Under the pieces are notes generated by a model. It did not search any database and was not told the DNA's origin. It worked only from the letters and a program-made list of their open reading frames with translations. Shown here piece by piece: positions 8,957 through 16,124 of a stretch of 48,177 nucleotides of DNA. How positions within the stretch are numbered: position 1 is the stretch's first letter; every line of letters begins with the position of its first letter. The stretch covers positions 1-48,177 of the forward strand of contig JAGYOG010000019.1 in assembly GCA_018399495.1 (NCBI GenBank). Reading direction: 5' to 3'. This DNA comes from Sphaerochaeta sp. (GTDB taxonomy: Bacteria > Spirochaetota > Spirochaetia > Sphaerochaetales > Sphaerochaetaceae). Both the position numbers and the translations under genes were made by a program.

Positions 8957-10266
8957 TTCTCTTCTCCCAAACGGACTGCTACCGCACCCCGGTGTGCACC
9001 CAACTGTTCCTGTTCTGCCATACAGAGCAGGGTTGGTGCAAGAGAGGTAAGACCTTCCTTGCTGAGTTTCTGCACTGTTATTTTCTTGATGAATGAATCG
9101 GTACTCACCCCGCTGTATGAACGCGCCCATCCATTGGTAGGGAGGGTGTGGTTGGTACCACTTGCGTAATCCCCTGCACTCTCACAAGAGTAGGGTCCGA
9201 GGAATACCGACCCAGCATTGACCACCCTCTCCAGCAATGCATCATCCTCTGTTTCTCCCAGATCAATGATCAGGTGTTCAGGGGCATACGAATTGACAAT
9301 ATGTGCAGTGGAATTGAGATCAGGGACAATGAAGGCCCTGGAACAAGCAAGGCTCTGTGTGAGAAACTCCGTCCTCTCCAGGCTGGTGAGCTGATTGGTT
9401 ATTGCTTCTTCCACACGATCGAGGAAGTCCTTTCCCTCCGTCTTTTCTCCTTGTACCACAAGCATCGCCTGGCTGTCTCTTCCATGCTCAGCCTGGCTGA
9501 GCAAGTCGCTTGCCACGAAGGAGGGATTGGAGAAAGGAGAGGCAACCACCATTACCTCACTCGGGCCGGCTGGCATATCGATGGCACACGTAGTACTACT
9601 CACCTGTACCTTGGCCTCAGTCACATACTGGTTCCCCGGACCGAATATTTTGTCCACTGCCTGTATGGACTGTGTCCCATATGCCATGGCCGCGATTGCC
9701 TGGGCTCCCCCCACTGCATAGACTTCCTTAACATTACACAGCTTTGCAGCATAGAGGATGGCAGGGTGAATCGTTCCTTGTTTCCCTGGAGGAGTACAGA
9801 GAACCACCTCTGGGCACCCCGCAACCAAGGCTGGTATTGCCAGCATCAAGACCGTGGAGAACAGCGGTGCGGTACCACCTGGAATATAGAGCCCAACCCG
9901 ATTAAGGGGGACCACCTTTCTGGAAAGTGAGATACCTGGAGCAACCTCTACCTGCTCTCCTATGGGCATTTGCGCAGCATGGAACGCATGAATATGAGTA
10001 TATGCTTGGCTGAGCGCCTGCTTCAGAGAACCATCCACTTGTTCCTCTGCTGCTTGTATCTCTTCGAGGGATACCGCGAGGGATGAAAGATTCACTCCAT
10101 CGAACTCTGATGCATAGCAAAAGAGGGCAGCATCGCCTTCCTCCTTCACTGCATCCAGAATGGCGGAAACCTGCTTTGTTACCGACTGAGTCTTACCTAG
10201 ATTCCGGGAGAGCAATGTTTTGAGTTGCTCATTCGGTGGATTATCATACCGCTGTAGAAAGGCCAT
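8953..10266 (-). CDS. hisD: Histidinol dehydrogenase
   Basis: A 437-residue zinc- and NAD-dependent enzyme for the last two oxidations to histidine. Motifs: VGLYIPGGTAPLFSTVLM, the metal-binding QAEHGRDSQ, YAPEHLIID, and the C-terminal SCESAGDYASGTNHTLPT. Length matches the family. Located second in the operon, 8 bp after hisG. Confidence 0.96.
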   Translation of the reverse strand: MAFLQRYDNPPNEQLKTLLSRNLGKTQSVTKQVSAILDAVKEEGDAALFCYASEFDGVNLSSLAVSLEEIQAAEEQVDGSLKQALSQAYTHIHAFHAAQMPIGEQVEVAPGISLSRKVVPLNRVGLYIPGGTAPLFSTVLMLAIPALVAGCPEVVLCTPPGKQGTIHPAILYAAKLCNVKEVYAVGGAQAIAAMAYGTQSIQAVDKIFGPGNQYVTEAKVQVSSTTCAIDMPAGPSEVMVVASPFSNPSFVASDLLSQAEHGRDSQAMLVVQGEKTEGKDFLDRVEEAITNQLTSLERTEFLTQSLACSRAFIVPDLNSTAHIVNSYAPEHLIIDLGETEDDALLERVVNAGSVFLGPYSCESAGDYASGTNHTLPTNGWARSYSGVSTDSFIKKITVQKLSKEGLTSLAPTLLCMAEQEQLGAHRGAVAVRLGEEK

Positions 10267-10274
10267 GATTCCCC

Positions 10275-11138
10275 CTACTCCGTCATCTTTTCGATCGGGG
10301 TTACGAGTATCCCCTGTGCACCAAGGGCCTTGAGCTGTTCAAAGTCCTCCCAAAAGGTATCCTCTGCCACAACGGTTTGTACAGAGACCCACCCCTTTTC
10401 CATCAATGGAGTAACAGTAGGACTTTTCATACCACCGATGATGTGAGCCACCTGCTCCAGATGCTCCTCGGGAAGGTTGAACATGATGTATTTATAAGAA
10501 GAGGCTTTCATGACCGCATCGAGGCGAAGCATCAGACGGTCAAGAATGTGTTGTTTTGCATCACTGCCCATCTGCTTTCGCCCAATCATGACAGCGGAAG
10601 AGGTATAGATGCTCTCAACTTCCCTTAGTCCGTTCATCGCCAAGGTTGCCCCGGTGGAAACCAGATCACAGATGGCATCTGCAACACCTACAGCAGGAGT
10701 TATTTCCACAGACCCGGAGACCTGGACAAAGCTTGCTGAAACCCCATTCTCTTTCAGAATTCCACCAAGGATGTTTGGGTAGCTGGTTGCCACTCGCTTT
10801 CCTTCAAGTGAGGAAAGTCCTTGGTAGACAAAGTCATTGGGAACTGCAATGCTCAGTCGGCACTTGGCAAAACCAAGGTCTCTGAGCACTTCTAGGTCGA
10901 TGGCCTGCTCATCATACTCATTTCTTCCAACAATCCCGATATCGGCGATTCCATCGCGGATATATGAGGGAATATCATCATCTCTCACATAGAGAAATTC
11001 CAAGGGGAAGTTGGAAGCCTCCTCTTTCAAAACTCGTGCATCGCTACCGAACTTGATACCACAGTTCTTGATGATCTGCAGGGATTTCTCGCTCAATCTC
11101 CCGCTCCTTTGAATTGCAATTCTCACTACTTCAGCCAT
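10275..11138 (-). CDS. hisG: ATP phosphoribosyltransferase, long form
   Basis: First, committed step of histidine synthesis: ATP plus PRPP to phosphoribosyl-ATP. At 287 residues it is the long form. Residues 1 to about 210 form the catalytic periplasmic-binding-like fold with the PRPP loop DLVSTGATL. About 215-287 (SPTVTPLMEKGWVSVQTVV) is the HisG_C regulatory domain that binds histidine. No hisZ is needed or present. The ATG is preceded by AGGAAGGAG. First gene after the attenuator, so it is likely under both feedback inhibition and transcription attenuation. Confidence 0.96.
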   Translation of the reverse strand: MAEVVRIAIQRSGRLSEKSLQIIKNCGIKFGSDARVLKEEASNFPLEFLYVRDDDIPSYIRDGIADIGIVGRNEYDEQAIDLEVLRDLGFAKCRLSIAVPNDFVYQGLSSLEGKRVATSYPNILGGILKENGVSASFVQVSGSVEITPAVGVADAICDLVSTGATLAMNGLREVESIYTSSAVMIGRKQMGSDAKQHILDRLMLRLDAVMKASSYKYIMFNLPEEHLEQVAHIIGGMKSPTVTPLMEKGWVSVQTVVAEDTFWEDFEQLKALGAQGILVTPIEKMTE

Positions 11139-11159
11139 GATTTTCTCCTTCCTGGGGAT

Positions 11160-11186
11160 AAAAAAAGCCCCCGCGACATGCGGAGG
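11160..11186 (-). terminator. his attenuator terminator
   Basis: On the minus strand, CCTCCGC pairs with GCGGGGG across a 5-nt loop and is followed by C and seven Ts. It lies between the His-rich leader peptide and hisG, 22 nt before the hisG ATG. The upstream segment around 11188-11212 contains sequence that can partly pair with the 5-prime arm (for example TCTG with CAGA, GG with CC), a candidate antiterminator; that pairing is imperfect and should be folded properly. Confidence 0.88.
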
Positions 11187-11216
11187 TCTGTATATAGAGG
11201 TCCAGAGCCCACCTGT

Positions 11217-11273
11217 CTACGGTCGGTTACACAAAAGATGATGGTGATGGACACGGTTCTGGTACGTTTTCAT
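11217..11273 (-). CDS. hisL: His operon leader peptide
   Basis: An 18-codon ORF, MKTYQNRVHHHHLLCNRP, has four consecutive His codons (CAT CAC CAT CAT), ends in TAG, and is followed 31 nt later by an intrinsic terminator before hisG. Known his leader attenuators have the same logic: scarce charged tRNA-His stalls the ribosome on the His run and favours antitermination. No Shine-Dalgarno is seen at usual spacing, and the predicted transcription start coincides with the ATG, so translation may be leaderless. The peptide sequence is directly read; the mechanism is inferred from established attenuators. Confidence 0.9.
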   Translation of the reverse strand: MKTYQNRVHHHHLLCNRP

Positions 11274-11279
11274 GGCAAA

Positions 11280-11309
11280 ACTTTACCGCTCTCCCTTGGT
11301 CCCTGTCAA
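11280..11309 (-). promoter_or_regulatory. Promoter of the his operon
   Basis: On the minus strand, TTGACA (11309-11304) and TAAAGT (11285-11280) are 18 bp apart. The usual spacing to +1 puts transcription start at about 11273, the A of the leader-peptide ATG. Confidence 0.7.
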
Positions 11310-11862
11310 TACCAAACCTAGGAAACCGTATGAATATTCAAAAAATATGCATACTGAGTCTCATACAAGAGAAAGCGTATTTCAATAAGGTAATCCAGAA
11401 ACGCATGATTGTTATGCATGACACCTTTTACATTGAAGAAAATCCGGCAGAAGGGAAAGAATCTTGCAACGATGCTCCACCAACACATACTTGGTCGTCA
11501 TTTTTCCCAAATTACAAAAACTCAAGGAGGCATCGATTACAAGAATCCAAAACGGTATGTGGAACAACAGGACTTCAGCAATGAACCCAATACAATTGAG
11601 AGCTAAATCGGGCGGTGCCTTTCACGAAACTGTTCAATACTGCAACCTCCTCTGCAGTCTATCTATCCTTTTCATGTATACGTATAAACCACAGGAAAAA
11701 GAAAACAAAGACAATGTTTGGCAAGAGGTCACATCGTTTCATGAAAGGAAGTCAAACAAGCAAGAAAGATGAATATGCAATCCACGGAATAGAGTAATAA
11801 AATAGGGCCAGCAATCAACCTCTTCCAATCCATCCTTAATCTACCCTTGACGCCTATCTTAT
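11310..11862. other. Gene-poor intergenic stretch
   Basis: Only short, mutually overlapping ORFs occur here (60 to about 100 codons). They share no recognisable motif, no convincing ribosome site and no low-complexity structure. I see no gene remnant that I can name. Confidence 0.5.
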
Positions 11863-11886
11863 ACTTGTATAGTATAGTATACAAGT
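11863..11886. promoter_or_regulatory. 24-bp palindrome (operator) before the lipoprotein gene
   Basis: ACTTGTATA and TATACAAGT are perfect 9-bp arms around GTATAG. A TTGACG at 11847-11852 lies 17 bp upstream of TAGTAT (11870-11875), so the palindrome covers a probable -10 region. TTGTATA/TATACAA arms are typical of dimeric repressors such as GntR or TetR types. No regulator gene is adjacent. Confidence 0.6.
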
Positions 11887-11983
11887 GATACAAGAAACAA
11901 CGAACCTTGTAATCAAGATTGTGGATTCATCAGAAAAGAATTCATACAAAGCAGGAAGTATCAACCAACAGGAGGATATCTGA

Positions 11984-12494
11984 ATGATGAAGAACAAAAT
12001 TATCAAACTAATGGTTACTGGACTCATCGTGTTGTTTACGGTGATTGCATTGGCATCTTGTTCACAGGGAGTATCAGTGGAGGAAGCTCAGCAGATGCAG
12101 GAAGAAGTCAAAGCCATCTCCAATCGAATGTCCCAGATTGAATCGACACTCTTAGAGCTAAAGGAAGAAGAGGTCGATGCGAGTTCTACAGGAAGTCCAA
12201 ATTGCTTTTGATGACCTCATCAATGAACTTCGAGATGTTACGGTCCGTATGGCTGAGATAGAGGCCAAACTTGATTTCCCTGAACCGGAAGAAATGGCAC
12301 CCGCGGACGATGGCATGGCCGGAGATGCGGCCCCAGGTTTAACTACTCCAAAATATGTAGGTGTCCAGGTGGGAGGAGGAATCCTCCCGCCGCTTCTTTT
12401 GATGACGTGTAGATATTACTTCATCTCACTAGCTATCCGATTTCGCAAGTATGACAGCATGGAAGGTCTTCCCCTTGAGAAACATCACAAGTAA
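11984..12494 (+). pseudogene. Small lipoprotein with coiled coil, frameshifted
   Basis: The ORF from 11984, after an AGGAGG site 8 nt upstream, starts with a lipoprotein signal (hydrophobic stretch then LASCSQG, lipobox Cys) and a heptad-like region EEAQQMQEEVKAISNRMSQI. It stops at 12209-12211. The other frame continues smoothly from about 12180 with VLQEVQIAFDDLINEL and RMAEIEAKLDFPEPEEM, the same charged helical character, so a one-base shift near 12175-12190 probably split one gene. An Ala/Pro-rich tail follows. A hairpin (GGGAGGA/TCCTCCC at 12371-12388, then GCCGCTTCTTTT) lies inside the last part of the second frame and could be the original terminator. Function unknown; probably an exported, membrane-anchored periplasmic protein before damage. 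Confidence 0.55.
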
Positions 12495-12750
12495 TAGCCA
12501 GCCTCCAGAACTGTTAATCTATTCTGGGAACATCTCTCATGGGTTTCGCATTTCTGCCCTGGGCCTCCATCCAACCAATGCCCAATCAAACACAAGTCTC
12601 ATTTCCGGTCCCTAATCAATTGGTACTGCAGAGGGATCTTTTGTTTCCGGGAGAAATGACTTCCTTACAATGCACTCCCAGTGCAGCCTGTCTTCGTCCC
12701 CTGGTGTCTCCGTGTGTTCTTTGATTTGCTGTAAAACGAAGAATAACACG

Positions 12751-12773
12751 GGTCCCATGTGGGATTTTTTTTT
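12751..12773 (+). terminator. Putative intrinsic terminator
   Basis: GGTCCC pairs with GGGATT (two G-U pairs) around ATGT and runs into nine Ts. The stem is short but the T-run is strong. The stretch from 12495 to the promoter at 12856 contains nothing else that I recognise. Confidence 0.5.
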
Positions 12774-12855
12774 GTCTCCTTTCTTTACCTCATCCATTTT
12801 TAGGTGGACATCTAATGTTACCGCACGCACCAAAATCTATGCATACTGATAAAGT

Positions 12856-12885
12856 TTGACCTGCACCTCCTCTCCATGATACCAT
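12856..12885 (+). promoter_or_regulatory. Putative promoter of the antiporter operon
   Basis: TTGACC (12856-12861) and TACCAT (12880-12885) with an 18-bp spacer, 30 bp before the first gene. The -10 is a moderate match. Confidence 0.45.
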
Positions 12886-12915
12886 CCCTACATCCCTTGA
12901 TGCAGGAAGGATTCA

Positions 12916-13263
12916 ATGAAACTATTGGTTTTCGTCTTGAATAACGAAGCGTTTCTGGAGGAGGTTATGGAAGCCTATGTAGAGGCTGGCATCACCGGCT
13001 CCACCATCCTCGACAGTGAGGGTATGGGACGTTTCCTTACCTACGAGGTACCCCTTTTTGAGGGGTTCAAGGACTTTATGAAGGGCAACAAGCCCTATAA
13101 CAAGACAATTTTTTCAGTTGTACATAGCGAAGAAGTGGTACAGCAAGCAAAGAGGCTGGTAGAAGAGATTGTTGGAAGCCTAGATAATCCAGGAACCGGA
13201 ATCATGTTCACGTTGCCAGTGGATTGGGCTGCCGGCTTGGTAGGGGAAGCAGAAGAGGTGTAG
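12916..13263 (+). CDS. PII-like signalling protein
   Basis: A 115-residue soluble protein with the ferredoxin-like PII pattern. It has an early beta strand (KLLVFVLN), a helix, then AGITGSTILDSEGMGR, matching the strand and turn before the T-loop. It ends with a B-loop-like GTGIMFTLPVD. The T-loop region (about 40-60) is short, and no uridylylation Tyr in the GlnB context is evident. PII-like proteins usually bind nucleotides and inhibit or tune a membrane transporter. It heads a Mrp-type antiporter operon, 2 bp before an EIIA-like gene, so the likely partner is the antiporter or the EIIA protein. That role is inference; the family call is by pattern. Confidence 0.7.
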   Translation: MKLLVFVLNNEAFLEEVMEAYVEAGITGSTILDSEGMGRFLTYEVPLFEGFKDFMKGNKPYNKTIFSVVHSEEVVQQAKRLVEEIVGSLDNPGTGIMFTLPVDWAAGLVGEAEEV

Positions 13264-13265
13264 AT

Positions 13266-13721
13266 ATGGAAGGAATAAGCAAACTGATTGACGAGTCGTG
13301 TATCTTGCTCGATAGAAAAGAACGCTCGATTGAGACCATCATCAAGACATTGACCGAGCAGCTGAGTAGTACTCATCCAGACCTCGCACCCCAACACCTG
13401 ATGCAGAAAGTCATCGATGGGGGATTTCATACCACCTGCATGGGGGAAGAGTGTGCTATCACTCACGCACGCTGCCCGTCCATGAGCAAGACTCTGATGG
13501 CGGTAATGCGCCTCGCCCCACCCCTGGACCTGAAAGCGCTCGATGGCAAGAAGGTTCGCTTGGTCTTTCTCTTGGTTGGCCCACAGAGCAGTGCAAGTTT
13601 TCACCTGAAGATTCTCAGCAGACTTGCCCGTCTCCTCCATAGTGAGGCTCTACGTAGTGACTTGATGAATGCAGAAACCAGTAAGGCATTCTTGGATAGG
13701 ATTATTCGTCAGGAGGATTAA
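13266..13721 (+). CDS. PTS EIIA-like (fructose/Ntr type) protein
   Basis: A 151-residue protein with the fold pattern of PTS EIIA type 2 domains. The probable phosphorylatable residue is His67, in GEECAITHARCP, corresponding to the AIPHGR-type site of EIIA-Ntr/Fru. The tail (SFHLKILSRLARLLHSE) fits the conserved helix that follows VFLLVGP in this family. ATG at 13266 follows the previous stop by 2 bp. No EIIB/EIIC genes are nearby, so it is probably regulatory rather than sugar-transporting. EIIA-Ntr is known to control K+ transport in proteobacteria, so control of the downstream cation antiporter is a reasonable inference. Confidence 0.75.
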   Translation: MEGISKLIDESCILLDRKERSIETIIKTLTEQLSSTHPDLAPQHLMQKVIDGGFHTTCMGEECAITHARCPSMSKTLMAVMRLAPPLDLKALDGKKVRLVFLLVGPQSSASFHLKILSRLARLLHSEALRSDLMNAETSKAFLDRIIRQED

Positions 13722-14234
13722 ATGAACAGCAGACGAGTATGGGCGATCCTGCGTTTTGTGTTGACCACCCTATTTTTGTACTTCGTCTGGGTCCTGTTTA
13801 CCTCTGACTTGGGCCTCTTCAGCCTGCTCTTTGGGCTAGCCGCCTCAGTTATGACTGCAGCCCTTACCTACCACATCTTTCTTCCCGAACACGAGGCAAA
13901 CCTTCGCTTCTTCACCCCTCACTTCTGGGCCCTGATCAGGTTTCTGTTCCTCATGGTATTCTCATTGTATCAGTCGAGCTTCCAGGTGGTGAAAGCCGTT
14001 ATTTCTGGAAATACCAATCCAAGGATTGTGCACTTCAGAACCCGTCTCCGCAGCGATCTTGCGAGGACGGTACTGGCAAATGCCATCACTTTCACACCAG
14101 GAACCATGACCCTAGACCTCAATGATGATCATCTGACAGTACACTGGTTACTCTGCTCCACCACACACACAAAAGCAGCTGGAGAAGCAATAAAGACAAA
14201 ACTCGAACATGCACTGGGGAGGACCTGGCTATGA
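13722..14234 (+). CDS. mrpE: Na+/H+ antiporter subunit E (MnhE/MrpE)
   Basis: A 170-residue membrane protein with two N-terminal hydrophobic segments (FVLTTLFLYFVWVLF, then LFGLAASVMTAALTY). A family-typical soluble tail has AITFTPGTMTLDL and the charged end. It is an accessory subunit of multisubunit monovalent cation/proton antiporters in the cytoplasmic membrane. It starts immediately after the EIIA stop and overlaps mrpF by 4 bp. Confidence 0.9.
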   Translation: MNSRRVWAILRFVLTTLFLYFVWVLFTSDLGLFSLLFGLAASVMTAALTYHIFLPEHEANLRFFTPHFWALIRFLFLMVFSLYQSSFQVVKAVISGNTNPRIVHFRTRLRSDLARTVLANAITFTPGTMTLDLNDDHLTVHWLLCSTTHTKAAGEAIKTKLEHALGRTWL

Positions 14235-14497
14235 CAGAATTCATCCTCCAATCAATGCTTGTGATGCTCATAATCTTTGCTATCGGTACGTTGTTGAGAC
14301 TGCTGCTCGGTCCCACGGCAAGCGACCGGTTGGTTGCCTTGAATGTACTGAGCGCTGTCTCCCTTGCCCTGTTGGTGCTCTGGGGTATCAGGATAGGACG
14401 TACACTGTATCTGGATGTTGCCTTGGTCTATGACATCTTTGGATTCCTTGGATTCCTTGCAATCACCCGGTTTCTCAAAGACCGGAAGGAGGGCTGA
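14231..14497 (+). CDS. mrpF: Antiporter subunit F (MnhF/MrpF)
   Basis: An 88-residue three-helix membrane subunit with the conserved RLLLGPTASDRLVALNV after helix 1 and a charged C-terminus. The length is typical. It overlaps both neighbours, suggesting stoichiometric coupled translation. Confidence 0.9.
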   Translation: MTEFILQSMLVMLIIFAIGTLLRLLLGPTASDRLVALNVLSAVSLALLVLWGIRIGRTLYLDVALVYDIFGFLGFLAITRFLKDRKEG

Positions 14498-14826
14498 TGA
14501 TTATACGAGAAATCCTGGCACTGATTGCCTTTCTGGTTGGAACCTTCTTCGGTATTTTTGGGATGGTTGGGCTGTTTCGTTTCCGTGACCCCTACTCCCG
14601 TCTCCATGCTGGATCCCTGTGTGGAACCACGGCAGTATTTTCTTATCTGGTCGCGTTGCTCTTGCTTGCTCCCTCCCTCGCGAGCGGGGCAAGGGTCTTC
14701 ATTATTTTGGTATTTTTCCTTATTTCCGCTCCCACTGGGTCCTCAATTGTAGGCAAATTCATATGGGAGAGTGAGGACGCAACCAGACAACGATCGGCGA
14801 TGAAGAGGGAGGATAAGAGCCTATGA
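14497..14826 (+). CDS. mrpG: Antiporter subunit G (MnhG/MrpG)
   Basis: A 109-residue membrane subunit with FGIFGMVGLFRFRDPYSRLH and AGSLCGTTAVF, the hallmark of MrpG proteins. Three hydrophobic segments. Stop overlaps the next start by 4 bp. Confidence 0.9.
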   Translation: MIIREILALIAFLVGTFFGIFGMVGLFRFRDPYSRLHAGSLCGTTAVFSYLVALLLLAPSLASGARVFIILVFFLISAPTGSSIVGKFIWESEDATRQRSAMKREDKSL

Positions 14827-15056
14827 CCATCCTGCTTCTCTTTTTAATTCTTGCACTTGGCAGCTTTGCACTGCTCTCCAGGGATTTGCTGCATTCAGTA
14901 ATCGCCCTTTCCGCTCTGAGTATGCTCAGTGCCCTGATGTTTACCATTCTAAAGGCTCCTGATGTAGCCATTACTGAGGCTGCTGTGGGAGCCGGGATTT
15001 CCACCATCATCTTTGTCTGGGCTATTCGTCATACACGAAGAAGGAGTAAAGATTAG
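14823..15056 (+). CDS. MbhD/MrpA C-terminal-like subunit (DUF4040)
   Basis: A 77-residue, two-to-three-helix membrane protein. SALMFTILKAPDVAITEAAVGAG is the DUF4040/MbhD signature and corresponds to a piece of the MrpA C-terminal extension. In canonical Mrp systems this is part of a much larger MrpA; here it stands alone, as in MBH-type hydrogenases. Shares one base with the next GTG start. Confidence 0.85.
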   Translation: MTILLLFLILALGSFALLSRDLLHSVIALSALSMLSALMFTILKAPDVAITEAAVGAGISTIIFVWAIRHTRRRSKD

Positions 15057-15790
15057 TGAAACGAACACTGTTTATAATCAAACTCATATTCATTCTCCTT
15101 ATTTTGGCTTTGGCTATCTTCCCGGTCATCCTCTCATCTCACTCCTGGCCGGTTGTATCGAGGGACTATCTCTATGAGAATGCGCTCTCCGACACTGGGG
15201 CGGTGAACACCGTCAGTTCCATCTACTTGGGCTATCGAGCAATGGACACACTGGGGGAAACCCTGGTTTTGCTGGTCTCCATTACCGGTACAATGGGAAT
15301 CCTGATCAACCTTGGAAGGGAGAATGAAGAAGAGGAAGCGGTAAGCTTCTCTCTTGCCCCTGAGAAGCGGGCAACCAATGCACAAAGGACCCACCTCCTT
15401 GAGGTGGTTGCCTCAAAGCTTGGTCCGGTCGTATTACTCTTTGGATTCTATGTAATGCTGTATGGGCATATCTCTCCTGGAGGAGGATTCCAGGGAGGGG
15501 TCATTGTTGCCTCGGCCATCGTTTTCCTCGCACTTGGAACAGAAACTCAGACCAAGCTGACCAATACCAATGTATTGGGGAGGATAGAATCACTTTCTTT
15601 TCTCGTTCTGATCATTGCAGCGACCAGTGGGGTATTCTTTGAGAGCGGGTTCTTCGGTAACCCGATCAAGAGCGGTTCTTCCCTCTCTGCCAACTTCATC
15701 ATCCTTTTGAACATCATCATCGGGCTAAAGGTAGGAACAAGCATCGCAGTCATGTGTATTGCCATGATGGGAGGTCGCCGTGGTCATTGA
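15056..15790 (+). CDS. mrpB: MbhE-MrpB-type antiporter subunit B
   Basis: A 244-residue membrane protein joining an MbhE-like N-terminus (about 1-95, one anchoring helix then NTVSSIYLGYRAMDTLGE) to an MnhB domain (about 110-244, GHISPGGGFQGGVIVA with the Gly-rich signature). The GTG start overlaps the previous TAG and follows AAGGAG. Both parts are normally found near or fused to MrpA. Role: structural and cation-path subunit of the antiporter. Confidence 0.9.
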   Translation: MKRTLFIIKLIFILLILALAIFPVILSSHSWPVVSRDYLYENALSDTGAVNTVSSIYLGYRAMDTLGETLVLLVSITGTMGILINLGRENEEEEAVSFSLAPEKRATNAQRTHLLEVVASKLGPVVLLFGFYVMLYGHISPGGGFQGGVIVASAIVFLALGTETQTKLTNTNVLGRIESLSFLVLIIAATSGVFFESGFFGNPIKSGSSLSANFIILLNIIIGLKVGTSIAVMCIAMMGGRRGH

Positions 15791-16124
15791 ACGAATATTG
15801 ATCTTCCTGCTAGCCCTCGTGGGATTCAGCGCCATCGTAGGAGCGAAAAACATCATCAAGAAGGTGTTTGGTCTCAATATCCTGAATGCTGCAGTGGTAC
15901 TGCTTTATATCCTGGAAGGAAGCAGGATTGGAGAGCAGGCTCCTATTCTCGGAGAGGGTGTAACTACTATAGTAGACCCAGTTCCCCAGGCCCTGATGCT
16001 GACCGCAATTGTCATTGGTGTGTGTGTGACTGCCTTGGCACTGGCCTTGGCGGTACGACTGTACAAGGCTACCGGATCGTTGGAAATTGACACCATCAGT
16101 GAGAGGTTGCGTAGTGAGCATTGA
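15780..16124 (+). CDS. mrpC: Antiporter subunit C (MnhC/MrpC, NuoK-like)
   Basis: A 114-residue, three-helix NuoK-like subunit. The pattern KKVFGLNILNAAVVLLYI, then DPVPQALMLTAIVIGVCVTALALAL, is diagnostic of MrpC. GTG start, 11-bp overlap with mrpB and 11-bp overlap with the next gene. Confidence 0.92.
   Translation: MVIERILIFLLALVGFSAIVGAKNIIKKVFGLNILNAAVVLLYILEGSRIGEQAPILGEGVTTIVDPVPQALMLTAIVIGVCVTALALALAVRLYKATGSLEIDTISERLRSEH

Noticed and set aside
9148-9930. Long open frame on the plus strand opposite hisD (260 codons)
   Set aside because: It is a shadow of hisD; low-quality composition, no motif and no ribosome site.
11330-11797. Several overlapping small ORFs between the his promoter and the lipoprotein gene
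   Set aside because: No ribosome sites, no shared composition with real genes here and no recognisable motif; left as intergenic.
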